Assembly (NCBI GenBank): GCA_963921355.3
Contig: OZ001190.1
Span: forward strand, 3,100,001-3,164,000
From: CAWUEZ02 sp963921355
Lineage (GTDB): Bacteria; Pseudomonadota; Alphaproteobacteria; Thalassobaculales; Thalassobaculaceae
DNA: 64,000 bases
Direction of reading: 5' to 3'
The position numbers and the translations under genes are program-made. The notes beneath the pieces are model-generated. The model was given only the letters and a program-made list of their open reading frames with translations. It did no database searches and was not told the DNA's origin. This document shows positions 43,462 to 52,109 of this stretch, one piece after another (positions within the stretch are counted from its first letter, which is position 1; each line of letters starts with the position of its first letter).

Positions 43462-44364
43462 ATGGCCGAGAAGACCGTCATCACCTGTGCGCTGACCGGC
43501 AGCGCCGACACCGCGAAGAGGAACCCCGCGGTTCCGGTCACACCGCAACAGATTGCGGCGTCGGCGATCGACTGCGAGAAGGCCGGGGCGGGTGCGGTGC
43601 ACATCCATGTCCGCGATCCCGAAACCGGGTTGGCCTCGATGGATCCGGCCCTCTACCGCGAGACCGTCGCCCGCATCCGCGATTCCGGGTCGAACCTAGT
43701 CATCAATCTGACCACCGGTCCGGGCGGCTCGCTGATGCCGGGCGATGAGGATCCGGTCGCCTCCACCGGCGAGAGCAAGCTGGCGACCCCTGAGGTACGG
43801 ATGCGCCATATCGAGGAGAACCTGCCCGATATCTGCACGCTGGACATCTCCACGATGAACTTCGGTGAGCGGGCCATGATCAATGTTCCCAAGCACCTTC
43901 GGGTCATGGCGGACAAGGCCAAGGCATTGGGCGTCAAACCGGAACTCGAGGTCTTTGATACCGGGCACGTGCTGCTGGCCAAGCAGCTGATCGCCGAGGG
44001 GCATCTGGAGGAACCGGCGCTCTTTCAGCTGTGTCTTGGGATTCCCTGGGGCTGCCCGGCCACCCCGGAGGGTATGGCCTACATGAAGAGCCTGCTGCCC
44101 GAGAACCGGCTGTGGTCGGCCTTCGGGATCTCGCGCCACGAGTTCCCGATGGTTGCCCAGGCCTACACCCTGGGCGGCCATACCCGGGTCGGCCTGGAGG
44201 ACAACCTCTACATCGCCCGTGGTGAACTGGCGAAGTCGAATGCCCAGTTGGTGGAACGTGCTGTCTCTGTGATCGAAAGTGTCGGCGGATCGGTGGCGGA
44301 CCCGGACGAAACGCGCACCGCGTTCGGTCTCGGCCGTAACGCGCCGGCGAGCGCCACCGCATGA
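43462..44364 (+). CDS. Beta-keto acid cleavage enzyme (BKACE, DUF849)
   Basis: This is a 300-residue protein. The Zn-site motif is AVHIHVRDPETGLASMD (HxH), then INLTTGPGG, LDISTMNFG, EVFDTGHVLLAKQL, and QLCLGIPWGCPATPEGM. BKACE enzymes cleave a beta-keto acid with acetyl-CoA. Adjacent to the divergent 3-hydroxyacyl dehydrogenase, cleavage of 3-dehydrocarnitine is plausible. A GGGGAGGAG site precedes ATG 43462. The final TGA overlaps ATG of the following SDR. Confidence 0.92.
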   Translation: MAEKTVITCALTGSADTAKRNPAVPVTPQQIAASAIDCEKAGAGAVHIHVRDPETGLASMDPALYRETVARIRDSGSNLVINLTTGPGGSLMPGDEDPVASTGESKLATPEVRMRHIEENLPDICTLDISTMNFGERAMINVPKHLRVMADKAKALGVKPELEVFDTGHVLLAKQLIAEGHLEEPALFQLCLGIPWGCPATPEGMAYMKSLLPENRLWSAFGISRHEFPMVAQAYTLGGHTRVGLEDNLYIARGELAKSNAQLVERAVSVIESVGGSVADPDETRTAFGLGRNAPASATA

Positions 44365-45155
44365 TCGGCCCGGCAAGCGCCTGGGGCCTGCAGACCGACC
44401 TGGCCGGCCGCCGGGTCCTGATCACCGGCGCGGCGTCCGGGATCGGCAAGGCCGCAGCGACACTGTTTGCCGATTGCGGGGCGATCGTAGCGGTCAACCA
44501 CCTGACCGGCGACGACCGCGGCCCGCAGACGGTCGATGCCATCAACGCCGCCGGCCGCCAGGCGATAGCCGCGCCCGGTGACGTCTCGGACCCCCAGGGC
44601 TGCGACACGATGGTCCGCAAGGCCATCGATTCCCTGGGGGGGCTCGACATTCTGATCAACAACGCCGGGACGCCGGGCGCCGTTGAACCGATCCCGTTCG
44701 ATGACCTCGACGCCATGACCGAGGAGTTCTGGCAGCGCATCCTCTCAACGAACCTGATCGGGCCGTTCCGGTGCGTGAAGGCGGCGGTACCGGCCCTGCG
44801 GGACGGCGGCGGCGCGATCGTCAACACGGCGTCAATCGCAAGCTTCGGGGGCATCGGCAGTTCGCTCGCCTATGCGGGATCGAAGGCGGGGCTGATGAAC
44901 CTGACCCGCAATCTGGCAAAGGCGCTGGCGCCGGAGATCCGGGTGAATGCGGTCGCGCCCGGTCTGGTGAACTCCCCCTGGACCCAGGCCTGGCCGGAAG
45001 AACGCAAGGCGGCGTCGATCGCGAATTCCGGCCTCGGCCGGATGGTTGAGCCCGAGGATATCGCGCGCACGATGTTGTTTTTGGCGGTCAACACCGCAAT
45101 GACCGGTCAGACCGTGGTTGTCGACTGCGGCCGCCAGGTCGCATCCGGGCAATGA
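44361..45155 (+). CDS. Short-chain dehydrogenase/reductase
   Basis: This is a 264-residue classical SDR: VLITGAASGIGKAAATLFAD, DILINNAGTPG, the Ser in IVNTASIASFG, Tyr/Lys in SLAYAGSKAGLMNL, and TGQTVVVDCGRQVAS. It overlaps the BKACE stop by ATGA and the following chimeric gene by ATGA, so it lies inside a coupled operon. An oxidoreductase for the same beta-keto/hydroxy acid pathway is likely. The N-terminal Asn/Thr spacing is normal. Confidence 0.9.
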   Translation: MIGPASAWGLQTDLAGRRVLITGAASGIGKAAATLFADCGAIVAVNHLTGDDRGPQTVDAINAAGRQAIAAPGDVSDPQGCDTMVRKAIDSLGGLDILINNAGTPGAVEPIPFDDLDAMTEEFWQRILSTNLIGPFRCVKAAVPALRDGGGAIVNTASIASFGGIGSSLAYAGSKAGLMNLTRNLAKALAPEIRVNAVAPGLVNSPWTQAWPEERKAASIANSGLGRMVEPEDIARTMLFLAVNTAMTGQTVVVDCGRQVASGQ

Positions 45156-46684
45156 TGTTCGCCGGACACGAACTGGGTCGTGCCGCCCGCAACCTCGCGG
45201 CCAACAACGTCGTCGGCGGCGAGGAGGTGCTCGTGGTCGCCAGTTCGGATCAGGCCGGCGAACTGGTCGACGCGCTCGTCTCGGCCTGCAGCGCGGCCGG
45301 TGCCGGTGCCGTGACGGCGGCCGTCATAGCGACGCCGATGGACATGCGTGATTATCGGCATCCGCCGGCCGTCATCGCCGCGGCGGAGCGGGCGGACCTG
45401 ACCGTTGTCGCCACCAGCATCCGTTTTCCGCGCGCCTACGATGATCTCAGTCAGGCGCTGTTCGCCGCCGGCCGTCGTCAGGTGCTGATCAACAATGCCC
45501 CCCTGGCTGATTTCACGACCGGAGCGGCGCTGGCAGATCCGGGTGACTTGACGGAAACGACCCGCGCTCTGGCGCGCCGTGTCTCCCAGGCGCGGGAGGT
45601 TCGCGTCACGGCGGCTAACGGAACGGATCTCACCGTCCGGGTCTGCCGGCCCTGTCTTCCGCTCACGGGATACGCCGAGGCGGACACCGGCTTCGGATCG
45701 TTCCCCAGCGGCGAAGCGATGATGTCGCCGGAAGAAGGGACGGCTTCCGGCACCTTTGTGGCGGACGCGTTCGGCCAGGTCGTCTACCTGTCCGGAGCCG
45801 GTCCGCAACTCGGGCTGCTGGAAGACCCGATCCGTCTCGGCTTCGAAGACGGCCGGCTGGTCTCGATCGATGGCGGCCTCGCTGCCCGCCGGCTCTCGGC
45901 CGTTCTCGACGCGGCGGACGGCAATGCCCGAATGCTCGCGGAACTCGGCATCGGGACCAACCCGACAGCGCGGGCCATCGGTCACGTTGAGAACAAGTTC
46001 CGCACAGGAACGGCGCATATCGCGCTGGGTGACAATCATCTCATCGGATGGCGCGCCGCCGATGTGTATGGCGGGACCATTGTCAGCGATCGTCACATCG
46101 ACCTGGTCAGCGACGGCATCGGGATCGACGCTGATGGTGTGCGCCGGATCGTCTTCGCCAGTTCGAACCACGCGATCGGCTTCTATCCCCGCAATGAGAA
46201 ACTGACCGGAGACGAGCCGCCGCGCCCGGATTGCCGGTACGGGTTGAGCAAGGTGTTTGGAGAGAGCCTCGGCCAGTACTTCGCCGACAACTACGGAATG
46301 GGCGTCCTGTCGATCAGGATCGGGTGGTGTCACGACAATCCTCGCAATGCGCGGGCGCTCAAGACGTGGATCAGCATCCGGGACCTGACCGCGCTGTGTC
46401 GGGTTGGTCTCGATACCGAAGATCTGCATCACGAGATCGTCTGGGGCGTTTCCGACAACGCCGATCCCTGGTGGGACAATGAAACCGCCCGCAGGCTGGG
46501 TTTCCGGCCCCAGGACAGTACCGACGCCGTGGCACGGGAACTCGGTGAAGCCGGTCGGCACGAAGACGGCGATACGGTGTCACTGGCGGTGCAGGGCGGC
46601 GTATTCGCCTCCCATGAGTACGAGGGCGATCCCGGGCGTGTCGTGCCATCCGGATCCGACCGCCCCTTGGCCGAGGATGGTTGA
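45152..46684 (+). CDS. Chimera: M29 aminopeptidase-like N-terminus fused to the C-terminal part of an NAD-dependent epimerase
   Basis: This is one frame of 510 residues. Residues 1-~325 resemble the M29 leucyl-aminopeptidase/NicX-like family (LAANNVVGGEEVLVVASSD, LGIGTNPTARAIG, TAHIALGDNHLIGW, VYGGTIVSDRHIDLV). From GVRRIVFASSNHAIGFYPRN onward the sequence is an extended SDR (uronate-dehydrogenase-like): catalytic YGLSKVFGESLG, LSIRIGWCHDNPRNARALKT, IVWGVSDNADPWWDN and RRLGFRPQDSTD. The Rossmann GxxGxxG half (~95 residues) and the M29 C-terminus are both missing. The join at ~46130-46140 is in frame. Most likely a deletion removed DNA between two operon genes; a misassembly is the alternative. 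Confidence 0.78.
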   Translation: MMFAGHELGRAARNLAANNVVGGEEVLVVASSDQAGELVDALVSACSAAGAGAVTAAVIATPMDMRDYRHPPAVIAAAERADLTVVATSIRFPRAYDDLSQALFAAGRRQVLINNAPLADFTTGAALADPGDLTETTRALARRVSQAREVRVTAANGTDLTVRVCRPCLPLTGYAEADTGFGSFPSGEAMMSPEEGTASGTFVADAFGQVVYLSGAGPQLGLLEDPIRLGFEDGRLVSIDGGLAARRLSAVLDAADGNARMLAELGIGTNPTARAIGHVENKFRTGTAHIALGDNHLIGWRAADVYGGTIVSDRHIDLVSDGIGIDADGVRRIVFASSNHAIGFYPRNEKLTGDEPPRPDCRYGLSKVFGESLGQYFADNYGMGVLSIRIGWCHDNPRNARALKTWISIRDLTALCRVGLDTEDLHHEIVWGVSDNADPWWDNETARRLGFRPQDSTDAVARELGEAGRHEDGDTVSLAVQGGVFASHEYEGDPGRVVPSGSDRPLAEDG

Positions 46685-46688
46685 GGCG

Positions 46689-47462
46689 ATGACCCTACGT
46701 GTGGCGATCGTGACCGGTGCGGCGCGCGGGATCGGCAAAGCGGTGTGCCGTCGCTTCCTGGACGCCGACTGGCGGGTCGCGATGATCGACAACGACGCGC
46801 CGACCCTCGAGGCCACCGACCGGGAATTCGGTGGCGCGCGGGCCCGCGCCATCGTCTGCGACGTGGCCGAACCCGACCAGGTTCGTACCGCGGTGGCGGA
46901 AACCCTGACGTCTTTCGAGCGCATCGATGCGGTTGTGAACAATGCCGGGATCGCGGTCTTCAAACCGATCCTGGAAACCAGCTTCGAGGAATGGTCGCGG
47001 GTGATCGCCGTCAACCTGTCTGGCCCGTTTCTGATGGTGCAGGAGTCGGCGCCCGCCATGGCCCGGTCCGGCGGCGGCGGCGCCGTCGTCAACATCGGCT
47101 CGATCTCCGGATTGCGGGCCAGCACGCTGCGGATCGCCTACGGCACCTCCAAGGCGGCGCTGGCGCACCTGACGCGCCAGCAGGCCACCGAGCTGGCGGA
47201 GATCGGTGTTCGGGTCAATCTGGTGGCACCCGGTCCGGTCGATACCCAGATGGCGAAGGAGGTCCACACCCCGGCGATCCGTGCCGACTATCACGATGCC
47301 ATTCCGCTGAACCGGTACGGCACCGAGGAGGAGATCGCCGAGGCGGTGTTCTTCCTGTGCGGCGAGGGCGCGAGCTACATCACCGGTCAGACGATTGCCG
47401 TCGATGGCGGCTTCGACGCGACCGGGATAGGCTTACCCACCTTGAGAAGACGGGACGACTGA
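46689..47462 (+). CDS. Short-chain dehydrogenase/reductase
   Basis: This is a 257-residue classical SDR: VAIVTGAARGIGKAVCRRFL, VNNAGIAVFK, the Ser in VVNIGSISGLRAS, Tyr/Lys in RIAYGTSKAALAHL, and ITGQTIAVDGGFDATG. ATG 46689 (GAGG immediately upstream) lies 4 bp after the chimeric gene's stop. A longer start at ATG 46677 would overlap that gene. Probably part of the same operon. The substrate is unknown. Confidence 0.9.
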   Translation: MTLRVAIVTGAARGIGKAVCRRFLDADWRVAMIDNDAPTLEATDREFGGARARAIVCDVAEPDQVRTAVAETLTSFERIDAVVNNAGIAVFKPILETSFEEWSRVIAVNLSGPFLMVQESAPAMARSGGGGAVVNIGSISGLRASTLRIAYGTSKAALAHLTRQQATELAEIGVRVNLVAPGPVDTQMAKEVHTPAIRADYHDAIPLNRYGTEEEIAEAVFFLCGEGASYITGQTIAVDGGFDATGIGLPTLRRRDD

Positions 47463-47504
47463 CGCGGCGGCGAAGCCGGGCCGCTCCTGGAACGGGAGGA
47501 CAGC

Positions 47505-47915
47505 ATGACCGACAAGCCTTGGACCTTCGCCCACAACCTCGCGGAGAACGCCGAGTGGACCGAAGGTCTGCGGGCGATTTTCGAGTACCGGGATCTCGGG
47601 GTCAAAGAGGCGACCAACGGCGACTATGTGGCCCACGTGATCCGGGCCAACGGCCAGCGATCCCCGGACGAGGTTCAGCACTGGCACCTGCACGAGTGCT
47701 CGTTCCAGCTGGTCTACGTGCTGAACGGCTGGGCGACATTCGAGTATGAAGGCGAGGGCGTGCACACGATCCGCAAGGGTGACTGTGTGCTGCAGCGCCC
47801 GATGATCAAGCATCGCGAGATCGACTGCTCGGAGGATTTCGAGGTCCTCGAGGTCGTCGCACCGGCCGACTTCGCGACCCGGATCGTCGACGCGCCCGCC
47901 GATGCGGCGGAGTGA
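47505..47915 (+). CDS. Cupin domain protein
   Basis: This 136-residue protein is a single cupin barrel. Metal motif 1 is EVQHWHLHECSFQLVYVLNG (HxH with a distal Glu), and motif 2 lies near DCVLQRPMIKHREIDC with the third His. GGAACGGGAGGAC precedes ATG 47505. Cupins in such operons often isomerise or bind small acids. Its exact role is unknown. It is the last gene of the plus-strand operon starting at the BKACE gene, and convergent with the TRAP gene cluster. Confidence 0.88.
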   Translation: MTDKPWTFAHNLAENAEWTEGLRAIFEYRDLGVKEATNGDYVAHVIRANGQRSPDEVQHWHLHECSFQLVYVLNGWATFEYEGEGVHTIRKGDCVLQRPMIKHREIDCSEDFEVLEVVAPADFATRIVDAPADAAE

Positions 47916-47927
47916 CCTGGCCGGCTG

Positions 47928-49244
47928 CTACAGGCCGACGGCCCAGAGGGTGATGACCGGGAACGCCGTCAACACCACGACCCGGATCAGATCGCTCAGC
48001 AGGAACGGCACGGTTCCCCGATAGGTCTGTGCCATCGGGACGTTCCGGGCCATCGAGTTGATGACGAACAGGTTCATGCCGACTGGCGGCGTGATCAGCC
48101 CGACCTCGACCACGATCAGAACCAGGATGCCGAACCACAGGCCGAAAGCCTCCGGTGTCATGCCGAAATCCAACTGGGTCACGACGGGAAAGAAGATCGG
48201 CACGGTCAGAAGGATCATGGACAGAGAATCCATGAAGCAGCCGAGCATCAGGTACAGAACCAGGATGCTGATCAGGACGGCATAGGGCGTGAAGTTCTGG
48301 TCCGTCACCCAGCCCGCCGCTTCCTGGGGGAGTTGCGCGAATGCCAGGAAGGAATTGAACACGCTCGCCCCCAGCACGATGAAGAAGATCATCGCCGTCG
48401 CCGATGCCGTCTGCAGCAGCGAGTCGACGAGGGTGCTTCGGGTCAGTCCGCCGTTCAGCAGGGCGATCAGGCCGGTTCCCGCGGCGCCGAAGGCCGCCCC
48501 TTCGGTGGGCGTGAAAATCCCCGCATAGATCCCGCCGACCACGACGCAGAACACGGCGAGCACCGGCCAGATCCGGGCCAGGGCTCTGAATCTCTCGGAC
48601 ATCGGGGCGGGGTCACGGGATCCCGCACTGTCCGGGCGGATCCGGACGTAGATCGTGATTGCCAACATGTAGCCGACCGCCGCCAGGATCCCTGGAATGA
48701 TCGCCGCGACGAACAGCTTGGCGATGTTCTGCTCGGTCAGGATGGCGTAGATCACCAGCACGACCGACGGCGGAATCAGGATGCCGAGGGTGCCGCCGGC
48801 GGCGAGGGCTCCGGTCGACAGCGCGCCGGCGTAGCCGAAGCGTCGGAGTTCGGGCAGCGCGACCTGCGCCATGGTCGCGGCGGTTGCCAAGGACGAGCCG
48901 CAGATCGCGCCGAAGCCGCCGCAGGCCCCGACGGCTGCCATGGCGACCCCACCCTTGCGGTGCCCGAGCCAGGACTCCGCGGCGTCGAACAACGCTTTCG
49001 AGAGGCCGCCATGGGTCGCGAACTGTCCCATCAGCAGAAACAGCGGAATGATCCCCAGGCTGTAGTTCGAGAATGTGTCGTAGGCCAACGACTTCATTTG
49101 CGAGAGGACCGGCAGCCAGGTGCCGTTGACCAGCACGGACCCGCCGAGCCCGAGCAGCAGCATGGTCAGCCCGATCGGCATGCGCAGGGCGATCAGGACC
49201 AGCAGAAGCGGGAAGGACCAGAGCGCGATTTCCAGATCGCTCAT
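47928..49244 (-). CDS. dctM: TRAP transporter large permease (DctM)
   Basis: This 438-residue protein has about 12 membrane helices: RMPIGLTMLLLGLGGSVLV, GIIPLFLLMGQFATHGGL, GGFGAICGSSLATAATMAQV, GALAAGGTLGILIPPSVVLV, PTEGAAFGAAGTGL, and GLITPPVGMNLFVINSMA. These are the DctM motifs for sodium-coupled transport. ATG 49244 starts MSDLEIALWSFPLLL, one base-pair gap after the dctQ stop. The three TRAP genes are on the minus strand, in order P, Q, M. Confidence 0.94.
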   Translation of the reverse strand: MSDLEIALWSFPLLLVLIALRMPIGLTMLLLGLGGSVLVNGTWLPVLSQMKSLAYDTFSNYSLGIIPLFLLMGQFATHGGLSKALFDAAESWLGHRKGGVAMAAVGACGGFGAICGSSLATAATMAQVALPELRRFGYAGALSTGALAAGGTLGILIPPSVVLVIYAILTEQNIAKLFVAAIIPGILAAVGYMLAITIYVRIRPDSAGSRDPAPMSERFRALARIWPVLAVFCVVVGGIYAGIFTPTEGAAFGAAGTGLIALLNGGLTRSTLVDSLLQTASATAMIFFIVLGASVFNSFLAFAQLPQEAAGWVTDQNFTPYAVLISILVLYLMLGCFMDSLSMILLTVPIFFPVVTQLDFGMTPEAFGLWFGILVLIVVEVGLITPPVGMNLFVINSMARNVPMAQTYRGTVPFLLSDLIRVVVLTAFPVITLWAVGL

Positions 49245-49245
49245 G

Positions 49246-49770
49246 CTACGCGGCGTCCTTCTGGCCGGCCGACATGCAATCGACAACACTGCGGACAACG
49301 GTCCAGGCGGAGACCAGGACGAACACGCCAGCGATCGGCACGCAGGCCGCGTACCCCCACCAGACCGGGAACTGCAGGATGAAGGTCGTCTCGCTGTAGG
49401 TGATCTTGTCCTGCATTCCGGCCCACAGACGCCACAGGATCAGGCCGGCCACCCCTGTCATCAGCAGGTTGTAGAGCACCGACAGCACGGCATCGCCGCG
49501 TCGGCCGATCACCGTCTGCAGCACGTCCACCGACACGTGCCCGCGTTTCAGTTGGCACCAGGGCAGAAAACTGAAGACGGCGATTGCGGTGCCGACCTCG
49601 ACGAGCTCGAAGTCGCCGGGGATTGGGCCAAGGCCGAGATCGATCAATGCCCGCCCGGACACGCTTACGACCACGATGACCATGACGGCAACCAGAACAC
49701 CGCCACCGAGGATCGCCAGACCGCGGCACAGCTGGTCCAGGCCGCTTGAGATGGAGTGGTATGGGGACAT
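49246..49770 (-). CDS. dctQ: TRAP transporter small permease (DctQ)
   Basis: This 174-residue protein has four predicted helices (LVAVMVIVVVSVSGRALID, VGTAIAVFSFLPWCQLKRGH, LYNLLMTGVAGLILWRLWAG, WGYAACVPIAGVFVLVSA). The HVSVDVL after the second helix is typical of DctQ. It lies between dctP (77 bp upstream, separated by a stem-loop) and dctM. ATG 49770. Confidence 0.92.
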   Translation of the reverse strand: MSPYHSISSGLDQLCRGLAILGGGVLVAVMVIVVVSVSGRALIDLGLGPIPGDFELVEVGTAIAVFSFLPWCQLKRGHVSVDVLQTVIGRRGDAVLSVLYNLLMTGVAGLILWRLWAGMQDKITYSETTFILQFPVWWGYAACVPIAGVFVLVSAWTVVRSVVDCMSAGQKDAA

Positions 49771-49797
49771 TCCGGCGCGGCCTTCAGGTCACAGAAC

Positions 49798-49826
49798 GGG
49801 AGCGGGCGGACAGGCCACCCGCTCCC
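49798..49826 (-). promoter_or_regulatory. Stem-loop between dctP and dctQ
   Basis: A GGGAGCGGG-type inverted repeat with 12-bp arms, one mismatch and a 5-base loop lies in the 77-bp gap after the dctP stop. No T-tract follows on the minus strand, so it is not a clear terminator. Stem-loops here commonly protect the binding-protein message so that dctP is expressed more than the permeases. Confidence 0.5.
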
Positions 49827-49847
49827 GCCGAGAGAGCCTCTTGGATC

Positions 49848-50876
49848 TCAGTTGGAGTGCTTGGCGACCAGCGCCCGGGCCTCTTCGACGAGCGCCTTGC
49901 CCTCGAGGCCCTTGCCGTCCATTTCCGCGACCCAGGTGTCGACCACAACGGCGGCGGCAGCCGTCCACCGCTGGGTTTCAGCCGCATCGAGCGTGATCAC
50001 GTTGTTGCCGGCATCCATGGCCTTCTTACGGCCGATGACGTCGCCGCCGTCCATCGCACGGCCGGCCCAAGCGGCGGCCATCATGCCGGAGTTGTCATCG
50101 ATCACCTTCTTCAGGTCGTCCGGCAGACGGTCATAGCTTGCCGCTTTCATCACGAAACCGAAGGTCGCGGTGTAGAATCCACGGTCGCCGGAGAACCCGG
50201 TGTGATTGTCGACAAGCTCGCTCATCTTCAGCGGCAGTGTCACTTCCCAGGGGATCACGGTCCCATCGATCACCCCTTTGGAGATCGCTTCCGGCACCGC
50301 GGGAACCGGCATCCCGATGGCCGTTGCGCCCAGAGTGTCCAGCATGCCGGTGATCACGCGTGTCGGTCCCCGCAGCTTCATGCCCTTCAGGTCGCCGAGC
50401 TGGGTCACCGGCGATTTGGTGTGCAGGACACCTGGCCCGTGGGTGTGAACGGCGATCACCTTCAGGCCCGGGAAGTCGTTCTGCATGTGCTTGTCGGCGT
50501 ATTCCTGGAACGCCTTCGATGTCTGCTCGGCGTTGGTCATCATGAACGGAAGTTCGAACGCCTCGGCCCGCGGGAAGCGGCCCGGCGTGTACCCCAGCAC
50601 GGTCCAGATGATGTCGACGGCGCCGTCGGTCGCCTGCTGAATCAATTCAGGCGGCTTGCCGCCAAGCTGCATCGAGGGGAAGTGGTTGATCTTGATACTG
50701 CCACCGGACTCGGCTTCGACCTTCTCGATCCAGGGGTCGATGAACTTGGCCGGGATGGTGGCACGGAGCGGCAGGAACTGGTGCAGCTTCAGGGTCACTT
50801 CCTGCGCCGACGCGCCGACTGACAGGGCCCCCAGGCCGGCCGCCACAATCAGTCCGCCCAATACTCTCTTAAACAT
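49848..50876 (-). CDS. dctP: TRAP transporter periplasmic solute-binding protein (DctP)
   Basis: This is a 342-residue protein with a Sec signal peptide (MFKRVLGGLIVAAGLGALSV, cleaved near GASAQE). The TRAP-binding motif follows: VTLKLHQFLPLRATIPAKF, GGSIKINHFPSMQLGG, and the specificity region LKGMKLRGPTRVITGMLDTL with the carboxylate-binding Arg. GGGAG lies 9 bases before ATG 50876. The ligand is probably a small carboxylate; which one is unknown. It lies next to the catabolic genes at 42-48 kb, so it may supply their substrate. Confidence 0.93.
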   Translation of the reverse strand: MFKRVLGGLIVAAGLGALSVGASAQEVTLKLHQFLPLRATIPAKFIDPWIEKVEAESGGSIKINHFPSMQLGGKPPELIQQATDGAVDIIWTVLGYTPGRFPRAEAFELPFMMTNAEQTSKAFQEYADKHMQNDFPGLKVIAVHTHGPGVLHTKSPVTQLGDLKGMKLRGPTRVITGMLDTLGATAIGMPVPAVPEAISKGVIDGTVIPWEVTLPLKMSELVDNHTGFSGDRGFYTATFGFVMKAASYDRLPDDLKKVIDDNSGMMAAAWAGRAMDGGDVIGRKKAMDAGNNVITLDAAETQRWTAAAAVVVDTWVAEMDGKGLEGKALVEEARALVAKHSN

Positions 50877-51352
50877 CGTGCGTTCTCCCTGCGTCTTGTT
50901 GGACCGGTGCGGCGTGCGGCCCGCCCGATCGGATCTCAGCGTGCCAACAAACCACGAAACCCGATCGGATACAGCTTCTAAGGTTCGCCGCCACGCGCTG
51001 TCAGGGATGTTGCTTGCCGCCGCTCGGCGCTTGCGGTTCCACACTGGGACCGGGGGCCGTCCGGAAATGAAACCGCCCGACCCGAAAGATCGGGCCGGGC
51101 GGGTGGCTTTCCGGACGGAGGAGGGGGGCGTCCGGTCTGCAGTCAGGGGTCACGCGCCGCGGTCGGTCGGTCGAACCATCAGGTCTGGCCAGCCCCACCC
51201 CGGCAGTTGCTTGCCTTGTGGTGAGTCCATAATAGGAGGGGTGTTGAAGGGAGGATATTGGGGGCTTCGTATGCCGCGCGGTCGGAAATTCCCTACACGA
51301 CCGTTAATCGAATGTTAAACAAAGCACCGCCAACCAAAAGTCGAGCCTTGCG
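50877..51352. other. 476-bp intergenic region between dctP and the FixJ-type regulator
   Basis: No convincing gene is present; short open frames here lack ribosome-binding sites and family features. The dctP promoter should lie near 50890-51000, but no clear sigma-70 pair is obvious. A strong hairpin occupies 51073-51102. The stretch at 51290-51330 is AT-richer than its surroundings. Confidence 0.6.
51073..51102 (-). terminator. Probable rho-independent terminator of the response-regulator gene
   Basis: The hairpin has CCGCCCG and CCCGA arms pairing with TCGGG and CGGGCGG around an AAGA loop, with one bulged mismatch. On the minus strand it is followed by TTTCATTTC. It lies about 250 bp downstream of the stop of the FixJ-type gene, which is transcribed toward it. 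Confidence 0.6.
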
Positions 51353-51970
51353 TCAGCCGTCTTGTTGCGCACCGAATCGAACGGTGAGTTGCACCAGTTC
51401 GGCCAAGGACCCGACCTTCATCTTGGCCATGACATTGGCACGGTGGACCTCCACCGTGCGTTGGCTGATGCCGAGATCGAAGGCGAGCTGCTTGTTCAGA
51501 TGGCCACCGACCATCGCGGTCATGACCTCTTTCTCACGCTCGCTCAGCCGGTCCAGATTGCTGTGAAAGGCCTCACGTTCCTCGCGCTCAGCCATTGCCT
51601 GGTCGCATTGCCGAAAGGCCCGGTACACGACATCGATCACTTCCTGGGTGCGGATCGGCTTCTCGATAAACTCGAAAGCGCCCTGTTTCATCGCCTGTAC
51701 CGCGATTGGAACATCCGCATGCGCGCTGACCAGGATCTGCGGCTGAACCACACCGCGTTTGTTCAGCTCCTGCTGCAACCCCAGACCGCTCATCTCAGGC
51801 ATGCGTATATCAAGCAGGATGCATCCGGGACAGTCAGGGTCGAACTTGTCCAGAAAGGCGCGCGCGGACTCATGGCTTTGCGTCCTGACGTCAACGCTGG
51901 CGAGCGTCTTCTCCAGGAGTTTGCGATTGGACTCGATGTCGTCGACGATGTAGGCGATTGGTCGGCTCAT
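51353..51970 (-). CDS. FixJ/NarL-type response regulator
   Basis: This 205-residue protein has a receiver (IAYIVDDIESNRKLLEKTLA with Asp pair, phospho-acceptor Asp in CILLDIRMPEMSGLGL, Lys in FEFIEKPIRTQEV) and a LuxR-type helix-turn-helix (LSEREKEVMTAMVGGHLNKQ, DLGISQRTVEVHRANVMAKM). This is FixJ/TtrR-like. ATG 51970 starts MSRPIAYIVDD; a GTG 51982 would add four residues. The sensor kinase gene lies 139 bp upstream on the same strand and is its probable partner. Confidence 0.93.
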   Translation of the reverse strand: MSRPIAYIVDDIESNRKLLEKTLASVDVRTQSHESARAFLDKFDPDCPGCILLDIRMPEMSGLGLQQELNKRGVVQPQILVSAHADVPIAVQAMKQGAFEFIEKPIRTQEVIDVVYRAFRQCDQAMAEREEREAFHSNLDRLSEREKEVMTAMVGGHLNKQLAFDLGISQRTVEVHRANVMAKMKVGSLAELVQLTVRFGAQQDG

Positions 51971-52109
51971 GGCGCAACTCACTGTTCAGCCACAATAGGA
52001 TAGCAGGTCCTGTTCGCAACGTATCGAGCGTTGTTGGGCAGGCTGCCGCGGGCGTCGCTTCCGCTTCGCGCCCCGTCGACGGTGCGTTCCATGGCAGGCG
52101 TCCGACCTG

